From NCBI GenBank assembly GCA_023653055.1, contig JAMNXR010000006.1:79786-143785 (forward strand): DNA of 64,000 bases, read 5' to 3'. The notes below the pieces were generated by a model that saw only the letters and a list, made by a program, of their open reading frames with translations, ran no database searches and was not told the DNA's origin. The DNA is from Burkholderiaceae bacterium. GTDB lineage: Bacteria; Pseudomonadota; Gammaproteobacteria; Burkholderiales; Burkholderiaceae_B. The position numbers and the translations under genes were made by a program. Of this stretch, positions 46,738 to 55,795 are shown piece after piece (position 1 is the first letter of the stretch; every line of letters begins with the position of its first letter).

Positions 46738-47712
46738 CTAGACCTGCGTCTTGGGGCTGAGCCCCCTCACCAAGATCACACTGAATGTATCGGCGGACAT
46801 TGAAAAGAGTCGCCAAGCATTAAATATGACCGCGGCAGAAGAGATCAACATCAACAGTGCCGCTAACCAAGGTGTGACCCATCCCACTGCGGCCAAAGGC
46901 ATAGTCAAGACATGCCAAGTCAGCGACCCATAGAGATTTTGTCGTGTCACACGACGCGTGCGGATGAACAATGCATGACGTTGAGTCTCCGACATCGTTG
47001 GGTACGTAGCCAAAGTGGTATGCGTTGCGGCAAAGGACATTGGCGCAGCAAGCGCAAGCGCACAAGGGCAACTCATCACAAGCAACGCGACCAGCACAGA
47101 AAGCGCATGTTCAGGTTGCGTTTGCCACCAATACCAAGAAATGAGAAAAGCAAATCCCAATTGAGCTAGAACAAATAAGGTTGCAACGCGATCAGACTGA
47201 TCCATCAACGGTCGACAAAATGCGTCTAGCTGTGCACCACCCTGAGCAATTTCGACCGACTGTTTTGCACGGGTTTCAAAGTAACGCGCTGTCAGCAGAA
47301 AGGCGATGAACATCGTCACCGAGTCAAAATACACCTCGCCATGCCCGGTGACTGTTGCATACACGCTTGGAACAAAGGCAGCCACAATACTTGTTGCTAC
47401 GGGGATATCCATGGTGATCCGTCTCTCAGTGACTGCACGTCCCACGCCTTGCCATACTGGCCAAGCCGCGTACAACACGACAGGGACTGATAAGGCCAGA
47501 CTGGCCCAGTTCATCAAAAATATCGCCCAATCCAGCACTTCGAGGCTATCGTTCGGACCCGCCTCAATCCTGAGATAGCCCGGCAAAGCAAACATCATCA
47601 CCTGCATCATAGCGAGCCAAGCTAGCCCCAAACGAACAAGGCTGCGCCTGCGACCACTCATTTCGGTGGGATTCAAAGGTCGATTGTGTGCAAAGATTGA
47701 TCTGGCCATCAT
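46738..47712 (-). CDS. CcoI-like membrane-only P1B-ATPase derivative (no catalytic domains)
   Basis: 324 aa in one open frame, half or less of normal CcoI. Recognisable CcoI parts are a helix pair (about 27-85), M1-M2 (about 104-145, ending FLLTARYFETRAK), M3 (178-196), M4 with the copper motif CPC at 215-217 (VMSCPCALALAAP), and M5-M6 (260-300, ending ALLMLISSAAVIFNAWRL). Missing are the N-terminal HMA domain, the actuator domain (35 residues link M2 to M3, no TGE), and the whole phosphorylation/ATP domain (35 residues link M4 to M5, no DKTGT). The usual M5 YN is WH (266-267); M6 M..SS (288-292) is kept. It cannot be an ATP-driven pump. It sits in the CcoI position before ccoS. Confidence 0.85.
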   Translation of the reverse strand: MMARSIFAHNRPLNPTEMSGRRRSLVRLGLAWLAMMQVMMFALPGYLRIEAGPNDSLEVLDWAIFLMNWASLALSVPVVLYAAWPVWQGVGRAVTERRITMDIPVATSIVAAFVPSVYATVTGHGEVYFDSVTMFIAFLLTARYFETRAKQSVEIAQGGAQLDAFCRPLMDQSDRVATLFVLAQLGFAFLISWYWWQTQPEHALSVLVALLVMSCPCALALAAPMSFAATHTTLATYPTMSETQRHALFIRTRRVTRQNLYGSLTWHVLTMPLAAVGWVTPWLAALLMLISSAAVIFNAWRLFSMSADTFSVILVRGLSPKTQV

Positions 47713-47718
47713 GGGTAA

Positions 47719-47724
47719 ATTCTA
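47719..47724 (-). promoter_or_regulatory. -10 box of the CcoI-like gene
   Basis: Minus-strand TAGAAT ends seven bases before the first ATG (47712), so the transcript is predicted to begin at or next to the start codon. There is no Shine-Dalgarno sequence. Confidence 0.6.
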
Positions 47725-47747
47725 GGCGGTGTAGGTGTATCGACGCC

Positions 47748-47761
47748 TTGATTTAGATCAA
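47748..47761. promoter_or_regulatory. FNR box between the CcoI-like gene and queF
   Basis: TTGAT-ttag-ATCAA, perfect consensus. Its centre is 42 bp from the CcoI-like ATG, with a -10 box at class II spacing on that side; it is also 45 bp from the queF ATG on the other side. Confidence 0.85.
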
Positions 47762-47798
47762 CTAGGTAAAATTGCGTTTATTTTCTTGTTGTTATCTG

Positions 47799-48644
47799 AT
47801 GAAGCAGCCACAGCGCGATCTCCCTCTTGGTCAGGATGTTGCTTATCCAACAGCCTATGATCCAACACTTCTTTTTCCGATTGCGAGGGCCGAGGCACGC
47901 CGACAAATCGGCATTCAATCGGGAACCCTGCCTTTTACGGGCTGGGATCTGTGGAACGCCTATGAAATGTCCTGGCTGTCATCTCAGGGGATGCCTCAGA
48001 TTGCCATGTTGCGGTTAACAGTTGGTTGTCAAAGTCCCAATATTATTGAGTCAAAATCATTGAAGCTTTACTTAAACAGCTTCAACCAAACCGCTTTTGC
48101 ATCAACTGAAGACATGCTCGAAACCCTGCGCAAGGATTTGTCACAGGCTGCAGGCGCTCAGGTGGAGGTGGCGTTGATTCTGCCTCAGGATTTTGCTGCG
48201 TTACAGATCAAAGAGTTTGATGGGATAGATTTGGACACGCAAGCACTCACGATTGATTGCTATGCGCCCAATGCAGATCTGCTCTGTCTGACTCCACACC
48301 CAACGGGGACATCACACATCGTCCACGAAACCCTTTTTTCCAGACTACTCAAATCCAACTGTCCCGTGACCTCTCAACCTGACTGGGCCTGCATCAAGAT
48401 TGACTATTCCGGCCCTCAGATTGATCGGGCAGGATTATTGAAATACATCGTTTCATTTCGGATGCACAACGGGTTTCACGAACAATGTGTTGAAACAATT
48501 TTTCAGGACCTCATGACGCGGTGCAAACCGCTCACGCTCTCTGTTTATGCGCGCTACACCCGTCGAGGGGGCTTGGACATCAACCCCTGGCGTGCGACAC
48601 CTGACATGACGGCGCCCACCCTTGAAAGAAGTGCGCGGCAATAA
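47799..48644 (+). CDS. queF: NADPH-dependent preQ0 reductase QueF (long form)
   Basis: Reduces 7-cyano-7-deazaguanine to the aminomethyl form in queuosine synthesis. 281 aa, the E. coli-type two-domain fold. The nucleophile is Cys188 in SNCPVTSQPDW, with the catalytic Asp195; the QueF motif region ESKSLKLYLNSFN is at about 84-96. ATG at 47799 (nine codons inside the longest reading) gives the usual MKQPQRDLPLGQ start; no ribosome site is seen. An FNR box lies 38 bp upstream. Confidence 0.95.
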   Translation: MKQPQRDLPLGQDVAYPTAYDPTLLFPIARAEARRQIGIQSGTLPFTGWDLWNAYEMSWLSSQGMPQIAMLRLTVGCQSPNIIESKSLKLYLNSFNQTAFASTEDMLETLRKDLSQAAGAQVEVALILPQDFAALQIKEFDGIDLDTQALTIDCYAPNADLLCLTPHPTGTSHIVHETLFSRLLKSNCPVTSQPDWACIKIDYSGPQIDRAGLLKYIVSFRMHNGFHEQCVETIFQDLMTRCKPLTLSVYARYTRRGGLDINPWRATPDMTAPTLERSARQ

Positions 48645-48663
48645 AGAACGCAGAGAGAAACAA

Positions 48664-48690
48664 CCCGGGCCAGAACAGCCCGGGATTTAA
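48664..48690. terminator. Hairpin between convergent queF and pgsA
   Basis: CCCGGGC (48664-48670) pairs with GCCCGGG (48678-48684), seven-base loop, followed by ATTTAAT on the plus strand. T content is modest on both sides, so termination is probably partial. Confidence 0.55.
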
Positions 48691-49265
48691 TCTTGTGCGG
48701 TTTTAGCGCGAATCACGGGCCAAGCGCGTCTGAGATAGTAAAACATCGACCAGACCGTCAAAATCGCTGCAATGACAATCAGCACCTGACCGATTGCGGC
48801 AAAAGGGATGCCCAATAGTGTGTCGTGATACAGCAAACATGGAATCGCAATCATCTGAGCAGCGGTCTTGAACTTTCCGAGCCAATGCACCGCAACACTT
48901 GCACTTGCGCCAATCTGCGCCATCCATTCACGCAACGCTGAAATGGTGATTTCGCGGCCAATAATCACAAACGCAATCATCACATCGACGCGATCAAGAT
49001 TGAGCAAAACCAAAAGCGCAGCAGACACCATCAGCTTGTCCGCAACGGGATCCAAAAAGGCGCCAAACGAAGAGGTCTGATTCCAACGCCGTGCGAGCCA
49101 ACCATCAAACCAGTCGGTTAAGGCAGCAAAAATAAAAGCCAAACTTGCCGTGGTGTCGCGTGCAGTTACGCTCATCCAAGCTTCGGGCAAATAATAAAGT
49201 CCGACGAGGAGCGGAATCATGGCGATACGCAGCCATGTCAGGATGATGGGGATATTTATAGGCAT
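48687..49265 (-). CDS. pgsA: CDP-diacylglycerol-glycerol-3-phosphate 3-phosphatidyltransferase
   Basis: First committed enzyme of phosphatidylglycerol synthesis, inner membrane, 192 aa with about four to five helices. It has the CDP-alcohol phosphotransferase motif D-G-x2-A-R-x8-G-x3-D-x3-D, seen as DWFDGWLARRWNQ...GAFLDPVADKLMV. ATG at 49265, 18 bp after uvrC and probably in the same operon. Confidence 0.95.
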   Translation of the reverse strand: MPINIPIILTWLRIAMIPLLVGLYYLPEAWMSVTARDTTASLAFIFAALTDWFDGWLARRWNQTSSFGAFLDPVADKLMVSAALLVLLNLDRVDVMIAFVIIGREITISALREWMAQIGASASVAVHWLGKFKTAAQMIAIPCLLYHDTLLGIPFAAIGQVLIVIAAILTVWSMFYYLRRAWPVIRAKTAQD

Positions 49266-49282
49266 ACGCTATGCTAACCCAG

Positions 49283-51118
49283 TTAACGTAAAGAAAAGTA
49301 GATACGCTCAGCCAACTCGGGGGAGATCCCTTCGACCGAGGCTAAGTCTTCGATGCTGGCATTGGCGACGCCACTAAACCCGCCAAATCGTGCCAAGAGG
49401 CGCTGACGTCGCTTGACCCCAATCCCATCAATATCTTCTAAACGCGACACATTGCGTGCTTTGGCGCGCTTGGCGCGCATTCCCGTGATGGCAAAGCGAT
49501 GCGCTTCATCTCGAATTTGCGCGATCAACATCAACGCGGCGGAAGCCTCACCCAATACCAGCGGGGCTCTATCATCCGGGAAAATCAAGGTTTCCAGTCC
49601 AACCTTGCGACGATCACCTTTTGCGACCCCGACCAACACCTCGGTATCTAGCCCCAGTTCAGCAAACACCTGGCGGGCGATTTCAACCTGCCCTTTGCCA
49701 CCATCGATCAACACCAAACCTGGCATTTGGGCTTCCCCGTCTGCGACTTTGCCAAACCGCCGGGTGAGCACCTGCCGCATCGCCGCATAATCATCACCCG
49801 GAGTAATACCCGCAATGTTGTAGCGGCGATACAGTGATGGCTGCATGGCGTGACTTGAATAGACGACACAGGAAGCTTGAGTCGCCTCGCCCGCGGTGTG
49901 ACTAATATCAAAACATTCAATATGCAGGGCCTCGAGCGCAACCGGATCCGTATCGAGATCAAGCGCCTCAGCGAGCGCCAAGGTTCGCGCGCTTCGTGCA
50001 CCCGTCTCTAACAACGCACTCCCGAGCGCCATCTCTGCATTGCGCGTCGCTTGTTCAAGCCACGCTCGACGCACTCCCTGAGGACGACTAATAAAGCGAG
50101 ATTTCGTTGATTTGGACTCCGCGATGAGATCGATCAACGCGGCATCCGGTAACGCATGCGAACCCACAATGGCTGCGGGTAAAGGATGATCCACATAGTG
50201 TTGCGCAATAAAAATCTCCAATACCTCTGCACTGGAGTCGCCATCGGTATGGGTCGGGAAAAAAGCGCGGTCTCCCAGATGCCTTCCACCCCGCACCATG
50301 GCGAGGTTGACACACACTTTGCCCCCAGACGATGCCACCACAATGATATCTGTGTCGCTCTGGTCTGCATCCTCCATCGTCTGCTGATGCAAAACTTTGG
50401 CAAGCGCGCCCATTTGATCACGCAGCATCGCAGCCTGTTCAAACTCAAGGGCCTCAGCAGCGCTTTGCATCCGCTGCTCGATATCGCCCATAATCTCTTG
50501 CGTTTCACCATTTAAAAAGCGAGCGGCACGCGTCGCATCTGCGGCATAATCCTGTTGCGAAATTTCATCGACGCAAGGCGCAGAACAACGACCAATCTGG
50601 TGTAGCAGGCAAGGCCTGGAACGGTTGGCGTAAACAGTGTCTTCACATGTCCGAAGGCGAAACACCTTTTGCAAAATTTGAATGGTTTCGCGCACGGCCC
50701 ACGCACTCGGATAGGGCCCAAAAAACTGCCCTTTTTTTTGCGTGGAGCCGCGGTAATACGCAATGCGTGGGGCCACATGGCCAGACAGCATCAAATACGG
50801 GTAAGACTTGTCATCTCGAAACAAGATGTTGTAGCGTGGGCGTAAGGACTTGATGAGATTATTTTCTAAAATCAATGCCTCGGCTTCAGAGCGCGTGACG
50901 GTGACCTCTATGCGGACAACACGCGCCACCATATGGCCAATACGCGGACTGGAAGGTGTCTTTTGAAAATAGGACGACACCCTCTTTTTTAAGTCGCGTG
51001 CTTTACCGACGTACAGGACCTCGTCCGACGCATCAATATGCCGATACACACCAGGCAAATGCGGCAGTTGCGCGAGAAACGCCTTGATATCAAAAGCGCT
51101 GGACTCAGGCTCGCTCAT
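49283..51118 (-). CDS. uvrC: UvrABC excision nuclease subunit C
   Basis: Makes both cuts in nucleotide excision repair. 611 aa: GIY-YIG nuclease ([20 protein letters not shown], about 18-95), a Cys-containing linker ([15 protein letters not shown]), the UVR motif (about 205-240, [14 protein letters not shown]), an RNase H-like nuclease (about 395-545, [21 protein letters not shown]) and C-terminal helix-hairpin-helix pair. The start overlaps the nagZ end by 14 bp. Confidence 0.96.
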   Translation of the reverse strand: MSEPESSAFDIKAFLAQLPHLPGVYRHIDASDEVLYVGKARDLKKRVSSYFQKTPSSPRIGHMVARVVRIEVTVTRSEAEALILENNLIKSLRPRYNILFRDDKSYPYLMLSGHVAPRIAYYRGSTQKKGQFFGPYPSAWAVRETIQILQKVFRLRTCEDTVYANRSRPCLLHQIGRCSAPCVDEISQQDYAADATRAARFLNGETQEIMGDIEQRMQSAAEALEFEQAAMLRDQMGALAKVLHQQTMEDADQSDTDIIVVASSGGKVCVNLAMVRGGRHLGDRAFFPTHTDGDSSAEVLEIFIAQHYVDHPLPAAIVGSHALPDAALIDLIAESKSTKSRFISRPQGVRRAWLEQATRNAEMALGSALLETGARSARTLALAEALDLDTDPVALEALHIECFDISHTAGEATQASCVVYSSHAMQPSLYRRYNIAGITPGDDYAAMRQVLTRRFGKVADGEAQMPGLVLIDGGKGQVEIARQVFAELGLDTEVLVGVAKGDRRKVGLETLIFPDDRAPLVLGEASAALMLIAQIRDEAHRFAITGMRAKRAKARNVSRLEDIDGIGVKRRQRLLARFGGFSGVANASIEDLASVEGISPELAERIYFSLR

Positions 51119-52163
51119 GCAGCACTTGCACCGATTTCAAGGCTTCAAGATAAGCCAATTGCTTTTGAAGAGATTTCCAGTCTGGGGCGTCGGTTTTTGG
51201 CATCAACCGCTCAATACGCGCAAGCGAGTCACGTGTCGACTTCCAATTGAGACGCGAGAGTAAGTCATCTGCCAAGTCAGGGCGATTACAGACCAAAGCC
51301 ATGTCACAACCCGCATTGAGCGCAGCACGCGCACGTGCCAAAATATCACCCGCAACTGCGGCGCCTTCCATAGTGAGGTCGTCTGAAAACACTACACCGT
51401 TGTAACGCAGATTTTTACGCAAAATCTCCTTGATCCACTTTGCTGAAAAACCCGCGGGCATAGGATCTACTTTTGTATAAATCACGTGTGCAGGCATCAC
51501 AGAAGGGATGACTTGGTCTCCTAGCCATTGATAGGGTGCCGCATCATGCTCTAAGATTTTTTTCAACGGCCGTGCATCGCGTGGAACGGCATGATGTGAG
51601 TCTGCGGCGACTGCGCCATGACCTGGAAAGTGTTTGCCACACGCCCCCATACCGGCTTGGGCCAGCCCCTGCGACAAAGCACGTGCGAGCATCGCCACGA
51701 CACGCGGATCTCCATCAAAAGCACGATCTCCGATCACGCTACTCACACCAAAATCTAAATCGAGGACCGGCGTAAAGCTTAAGTCGACACCACAGGCGCG
51801 CAATTCGGCACCCAACACATAGCCAACATCTGTTGCCATGCGCATCGCGTTCATGGGATCCTTGAGCCACTCAACGCCCAGACTTCGCATCGAAGGCAGT
51901 GTCGTAAAGCCATCTGTGCGAAATCGCTGCACACGACCACCTTCATGGTCGACCGCAATCAATAAGCGAGGTGTGCGTAGATCATGAATCCGCTTGGTCA
52001 AGGCGACGAGCTGTTTACGTGAGGTGAAATTGCGCGTAAAAAGAATGACACCGCCCACGAGCGGATGAAGCAATCGCGCCTCTTCTGCGGCCGTCATGAC
52101 GGTGCCTGCAACATCGACCACCAAAGGGCCTCGAGCAATCGTAGGTGTGCTTGCTTCAGTCAT
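51105..52163 (-). CDS. nagZ: Beta-N-acetylhexosaminidase NagZ
   Basis: Cytoplasmic glycoside hydrolase family 3 enzyme of cell-wall recycling; releases GlcNAc from muropeptides. The second ATG (52163, MTEASTPT) is chosen because GGAGAG is then eight bases upstream; the first is at 52169. 352 aa. Motifs: [22 protein letters not shown], the catalytic His loop [14 protein letters not shown], and nucleophile Asp in [10 protein letters not shown]. Confidence 0.95.
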   Translation of the reverse strand: MTEASTPTIARGPLVVDVAGTVMTAAEEARLLHPLVGGVILFTRNFTSRKQLVALTKRIHDLRTPRLLIAVDHEGGRVQRFRTDGFTTLPSMRSLGVEWLKDPMNAMRMATDVGYVLGAELRACGVDLSFTPVLDLDFGVSSVIGDRAFDGDPRVVAMLARALSQGLAQAGMGACGKHFPGHGAVAADSHHAVPRDARPLKKILEHDAAPYQWLGDQVIPSVMPAHVIYTKVDPMPAGFSAKWIKEILRKNLRYNGVVFSDDLTMEGAAVAGDILARARAALNAGCDMALVCNRPDLADDLLSRLNWKSTRDSLARIERLMPKTDAPDWKSLQKQLAYLEALKSVQVLHERA

Positions 52164-52168
52164 TATCA

Positions 52169-52603
52169 TTACTCTCCAGAAATATTTGTATTGAGTGACG
52201 CTTCTTGCAGGGTTTCAACCACGACGTAGGCAGCGCCATACTCTGATTCGTCGGTCAGCGACACATGGGCGGGTCCAAAGCGCGACGCGTACCACAGGGC
52301 TAACGGCCCAGATAAAACAACAGTAGGTCGTCCACCTTTCATATTTAAGGTTTGCATGCGCGTCCACCACATGGGCATTCGCATGCCTAGACCGATTGCC
52401 TTTGAAAAGGCTTCCTTTGCAGCGAAACGCGTCGCGAGATATCGAACGCCACGCCCACGATCGCGCGCGGCACGGGCTTTGAATACGCGTAGCTCATCCT
52501 CGCCCAGAATTTTCTCTGGAAATCGTTCAGGATGACGCAGCCACGCCCGATCGATACGATCCATCTTGACCAGATCCATGCCAATTCCTGCGATTGCGCT
52601 CAA
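52169..52603 (-). CDS. acpS: Holo-[acyl-carrier-protein] synthase
   Basis: Transfers phosphopantetheine from CoA to ACP. 144 aa. The start is TTG at 52603, giving (M)[16 protein letters not shown] with AAGGTAGG a few bases upstream. Magnesium-binding GMDLV and the [13 protein letters not shown] motif are intact; the C-terminal [15 protein letters not shown] is typical. It lies 12 bp after pdxJ in the common pdxJ-acpS pair. Confidence 0.95.
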   Translation of the reverse strand: MSAIAGIGMDLVKMDRIDRAWLRHPERFPEKILGEDELRVFKARAARDRGRGVRYLATRFAAKEAFSKAIGLGMRMPMWWTRMQTLNMKGGRPTVVLSGPLALWYASRFGPAHVSLTDESEYGAAYVVVETLQEASLNTNISGE

Positions 52604-52615
52604 GTCAGCCTACCT

Positions 52616-53380
52616 TCAGTTTTTGCGCGACGGCACCGAAATGCCGCGCTGCGCATTCAATCTGGCTTCAATCATGCATGCCTTGATATTACGGATGGTG
52701 TTTTCCCAGCCGTCAAATATCGCTTGGGCCACGATGGCATGACCAATGTTGAGTTCAGCAATACCTGGGAGCGCAGCAATAGGCGCGACATTACCAAAAT
52801 GCAAACCATGGCCTGCATTCGTTCGCAAGCCCTGAGAAACTGCCACCGCAATCGCTTTTTGCAAACGGATTAACTCGGCCGCAGCCTGCTCTTCGGTTTT
52901 GGCCTCCGCATACGCACCCGTATGGAGTTCGATCACGGTCGCACCTGTATCAACCGCAGCCGCGATTTGTCGCGCATCTGGATCAATAAACAAAGACACG
53001 CGAATGCCGCTTGCCTGTAGCTGCTCGACAGCCGCTTTCACTGTCGCAAACCCGCCCAAGACATCTAACCCACCTTCAGTGGTGAGTTCAGTTCGCTTTT
53101 CGGGAACGAGGCACACATCTTGCGGCACAACTTTGCACGCAATCGCCAACATCTCAGGCGTAATCGCACACTCCAGATTCATGCGTGTGCGCAGCTGCGG
53201 ACGCAGAGCGAACACATCCGCGTCCTGAATATGGCGCCGATCCTCGCGCAAATGCAGGGTAATGAGATCCGCACCGGCATCCTCAGCTAGCAAGGCCGCC
53301 TTGATTGGATCGGGATAAATCGTATGACGCTGTTGTCGCAGCGTTGCGACGTGATCAATATTGACGCCAAGATCAATCAT
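52616..53380 (-). CDS. pdxJ: Pyridoxine 5'-phosphate synthase PdxJ
   Basis: Final ring-closing step of DXP-dependent vitamin B6 synthesis. 254 aa from ATG 53380 ([18 protein letters not shown], the family start); upstream codons are not conserved. Conserved [19 protein letters not shown] and [11 protein letters not shown] are visible. Probable first gene of pdxJ-acpS-nagZ-uvrC-pgsA. Confidence 0.96.
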   Translation of the reverse strand: MIDLGVNIDHVATLRQQRHTIYPDPIKAALLAEDAGADLITLHLREDRRHIQDADVFALRPQLRTRMNLECAITPEMLAIACKVVPQDVCLVPEKRTELTTEGGLDVLGGFATVKAAVEQLQASGIRVSLFIDPDARQIAAAVDTGATVIELHTGAYAEAKTEEQAAAELIRLQKAIAVAVSQGLRTNAGHGLHFGNVAPIAALPGIAELNIGHAIVAQAIFDGWENTIRNIKACMIEARLNAQRGISVPSRKN

Positions 53381-53431
53381 GGTGAAATTCTCTAAAGTGT
53401 TGTGCGGTTGACTGCGCAATAGGCATGAGGC

Positions 53432-53457
53432 GATAACAGACTCAATGTGAGGTTATC
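53432..53457. other. Bulged hairpin between pdxJ and the ABC binding protein
   Basis: GATAAC-aga-CTCA-atg-TGAG-GTTATC: ten paired bases with a three-base bulge. No T run. Possibly a weak terminator of the upstream gene or a leader structure of pdxJ. Confidence 0.35.
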
Positions 53458-53528
53458 ACGCGCACTGGGCTCAATCATCACTTCGCGCATAGGGTTGATT
53501 TAAAGTGAGGGATTCAGTGTGAGAGATT

Positions 53529-54500
53529 TTACTGAACCAACGGACGGGCCAGTTTTGAAAATGCGGGCGTGAAGGTGACCGCTTGTTTGGTCGCAGCTTG
53601 TAAATTAGTATAAATGGGTGGGTTGGCAATGATCTCTGGCGCAATAGCGCCAGGCTTGGCACCTCGCAGAATCCGCAACGTCAAACGGCCCGCGGCCGAC
53701 CCAATATCTTTATCCGTTAAGTCCACCGTGGCAACGGCGCCCGCTCGTACATCGCTGACATCCCATCCCATAAGCGGAACACGCGCATCGTTGGCAACCT
53801 GGACGAGCGATGCGTAAGCTTGGCTCACCGTCCGGTCTGTTAAGGTTTGGAAAACATCGACCTTTTCGATCAAACTGCGAGCAGCGGAGGCAACATCGAG
53901 CGGACGCAGCACGGTGAGTTCAATCGCTATCAAACCCGATCCGCTCAAGCTTTCCTGAAATTCACGTACCCGCGCCACCGAGCTTGCATCGGTCGGGTTG
54001 TAGAGCACGCCTACACGGCGCGCCTTCGGAAAAAGCTGCTTGATCAACGCCACCCTCTTTTGTATCGTCAACATATCCGATACGCCAGTAAGGTTAGTGC
54101 CTGAGGGCCCCATACTTGTTACCACCTCACTGGCAACTGGATCTGTGATGCCGGCAAACACTAAAGGGATTTGTTTGGTGTACGAGACAACTGCTTGCGT
54201 GGCAGGTAAAGACAAACTCACGATGACATCTGGCCGACCCTTCACCATTTCTAAAGCCAGTTGCTGCGCTTGTTCAGGTTCACCTTGCGCATCAAACACT
54301 CTGAGTTTGAGATTGCGCCCATCCTGGAAACCGGCGCTTTTCAACACCTCGCGTATGCCGTCAATCATTTCTGAGGAGGACTCGTCCTTTTGGTAAGACA
54401 AAATCGATATGGATTTTGTTTGCGCAAAGGCCGCACTGTTGCCGAGTAGCAACCCCAACGCCAACCCACACACACTCGCTATACGTATTTTCATCAACAT
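53529..54500 (-). CDS. ABC transporter substrate-binding protein (TrpX-like family, PF04392 type)
   Basis: Periplasmic binding protein of 323 aa with a Sec signal peptide (ending near NSAAFAQ). The body fits the ABC_sub_bind family that includes the TrpX/CD-type tryptophan or tyrosine binders: VSLSLPATQAVVSYT, PLVFAGITDPV, SMGPSGTNLTGVSD, KRVALIKQLFPKARRVGVLYNP. The permease and ATPase genes that usually follow are absent; pdxJ lies downstream after a 148-bp gap. Ligand not determined. Confidence 0.87.
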   Translation of the reverse strand: MLMKIRIASVCGLALGLLLGNSAAFAQTKSISILSYQKDESSSEMIDGIREVLKSAGFQDGRNLKLRVFDAQGEPEQAQQLALEMVKGRPDVIVSLSLPATQAVVSYTKQIPLVFAGITDPVASEVVTSMGPSGTNLTGVSDMLTIQKRVALIKQLFPKARRVGVLYNPTDASSVARVREFQESLSGSGLIAIELTVLRPLDVASAARSLIEKVDVFQTLTDRTVSQAYASLVQVANDARVPLMGWDVSDVRAGAVATVDLTDKDIGSAAGRLTLRILRGAKPGAIAPEIIANPPIYTNLQAATKQAVTFTPAFSKLARPLVQ

Positions 54501-54509
54501 TTATATCAG

Positions 54510-55283
54510 TCAAACGATCAATATGCCGTCTTTGGAACGTCCCTGCATGGAACGGACCCATTTTTTTGCGGGCAAACCGTATTGTGACTCAACCACCTCC
54601 GCGCGGGCGAGTAATTGCGTCATGGTGACCTCAATCGGTGGCCCCTTAAACGCCAATACAACCTGATTACCGGCATCAATCTGAGGCAAACTCAATAATC
54701 GCCCCCCAAAAGCTTCACTCACACGTCGAATGTTTTTTTCAAAACTTGCATGGGCGCCAAAAAGGTTGATGGTCATCACCCCCACCTCCCCGAGTACGCT
54801 GTGGCATTGCTGATAAAACGCGAGCGAATCACGAACGGGACCTGCCGCCTCGCCGTCATACAGATCCACCATCAGCACTTCGCATGACTCACGATTCTGA
54901 GCATCGACTACCCAAACGCCCGCATCCAGGTGTTCAATCAACATTCGATTAGGCCTGGGGAGTTTGAAATACATCTCACACGCTGAGGTCACAAGTGGAT
55001 TCCACTCGACCACCCGGAGTGTGCTGTTCGTATGCTTTAGGCAAAAACGTGCCAAAGACCCTGCGCCCAAACCCAATAAACCAACGGCCTGCTGGCGTGG
55101 GGGGGCCAGGAACAGAAGCCAAGCCATCATTTGCGCCGTATATTCAAGAACGAGCTCTGCAGGTTTTGATATCCACATTGCCCCTTGCACCCATTCGGTC
55201 CCGAAGTGCAAATACCGAATGCCACCGCCCTCTGAAATGGTGGGCACTTCATGCGCCAGTACTGTATTTTTTTTCCAAGCCAT
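54510..55283 (-). CDS. Spermidine synthase-like methyltransferase-fold protein
   Basis: 257 aa from ATG 55283 (MAWKKNTVLAHEVP); a GTG at 55358 would add 25 residues. It has the N-terminal GGGIRYLHFGTEWVQGAM segment, the SAM-type nucleotide loop LLGLGAGSLARF, acidic VVEWNPLV, and VLMVDLYDGEAAG, as in polyamine aminopropyltransferase-like proteins. The classical gatekeeper and polyamine-binding residues are not clear, so the substrate is unknown. It ends ten bases before the binding-protein gene and is divergent from rpmE2. Confidence 0.78.
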   Translation of the reverse strand: MAWKKNTVLAHEVPTISEGGGIRYLHFGTEWVQGAMWISKPAELVLEYTAQMMAWLLFLAPPRQQAVGLLGLGAGSLARFCLKHTNSTLRVVEWNPLVTSACEMYFKLPRPNRMLIEHLDAGVWVVDAQNRESCEVLMVDLYDGEAAGPVRDSLAFYQQCHSVLGEVGVMTINLFGAHASFEKNIRRVSEAFGGRLLSLPQIDAGNQVVLAFKGPPIEVTMTQLLARAEVVESQYGLPAKKWVRSMQGRSKDGILIV

Positions 55284-55390
55284 TGTTAAAAAACACCTTT
55301 TTTTGCCATTTCCCGCTTGCAGAATAGCATTGCCGCATTGCGAAATCTTGTCTTTCACTGTAGAATAGCGGACTAAGCTTAGGATACGTG

Positions 55391-55407
55391 GCTATATCGG
55401 ATATAGC
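55391..55407. promoter_or_regulatory. Perfect 8-1-8 palindrome upstream of rpmE2
   Basis: GCTATATC-g-GATATAGC, 30 bp before the rpmE2 ATG. Its position fits a Zur-type operator, common for zinc-free ribosomal proteins, or an RNA hairpin in the leader. It is not close to the E. coli Zur sequence. Confidence 0.5.
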
Positions 55408-55437
55408 TGGCGACCCGTCCAACCCAAAGGATTTGAA

Positions 55438-55704
55438 ATGAAAGACGAGATTCACCCAAATTACCGCGACGTGGTGTTCGTTGACCTGCAGACAGGCAAC
55501 AAATTCATTACCCGCTCGACACTCAACAGCCGCGAAACAATTGAAATGGATGGCAAAACCTACCCATTATTCAAGTGCGACGTGACGTCTGAATCTCACC
55601 CTTTCTACACCGGCGCGCAAACACGTATCGTCGAAACGGGTCGCGTTGAAAAGTTCCGTGCCCGTTTTGCTCGCACATCCGGCACCAAAAAGGCGTCTGC
55701 CTGA
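55438..55704 (+). CDS. rpmE2: 50S ribosomal protein L31 type B (zinc-free)
   Basis: 88 aa. Starts [20 protein letters not shown], the type B signature; the CxxC zinc pairs of type A L31 are absent (only one Cys, in FKCDV). AAAGGA ribosome site. Type B copies often replace the zinc form during zinc limitation under Zur; a perfect palindrome lies 30 bp upstream. Followed by a clear terminator. Confidence 0.95.
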   Translation: MKDEIHPNYRDVVFVDLQTGNKFITRSTLNSRETIEMDGKTYPLFKCDVTSESHPFYTGAQTRIVETGRVEKFRARFARTSGTKKASA

Positions 55705-55734
55705 TCTGTTCGTTAGATCAATTTTCGCGAAAAG

Positions 55735-55761
55735 AGGCGGCCTCCAGGCTGCCTTTTTTTT
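55735..55761 (+). terminator. Rho-independent terminator of rpmE2
   Basis: AGGCGGCC (55735-55742), loop tcca, GGCTGCCT (55747-55754) with one G-T wobble, then seven or more T. Confidence 0.88.
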
Positions 55762-55795
55762 GGTAACTTAGTCTTACATATTTTAATTTTAAGGT

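Noticed and set aside
46738..47712. CcoI-like gene as an ordinary pseudogene
   Set aside because: No internal stop or frameshift across 324 codons, helix motifs kept, deletions confined to soluble loops, and a well-formed FNR promoter. It remains possible, but is not the simplest reading.
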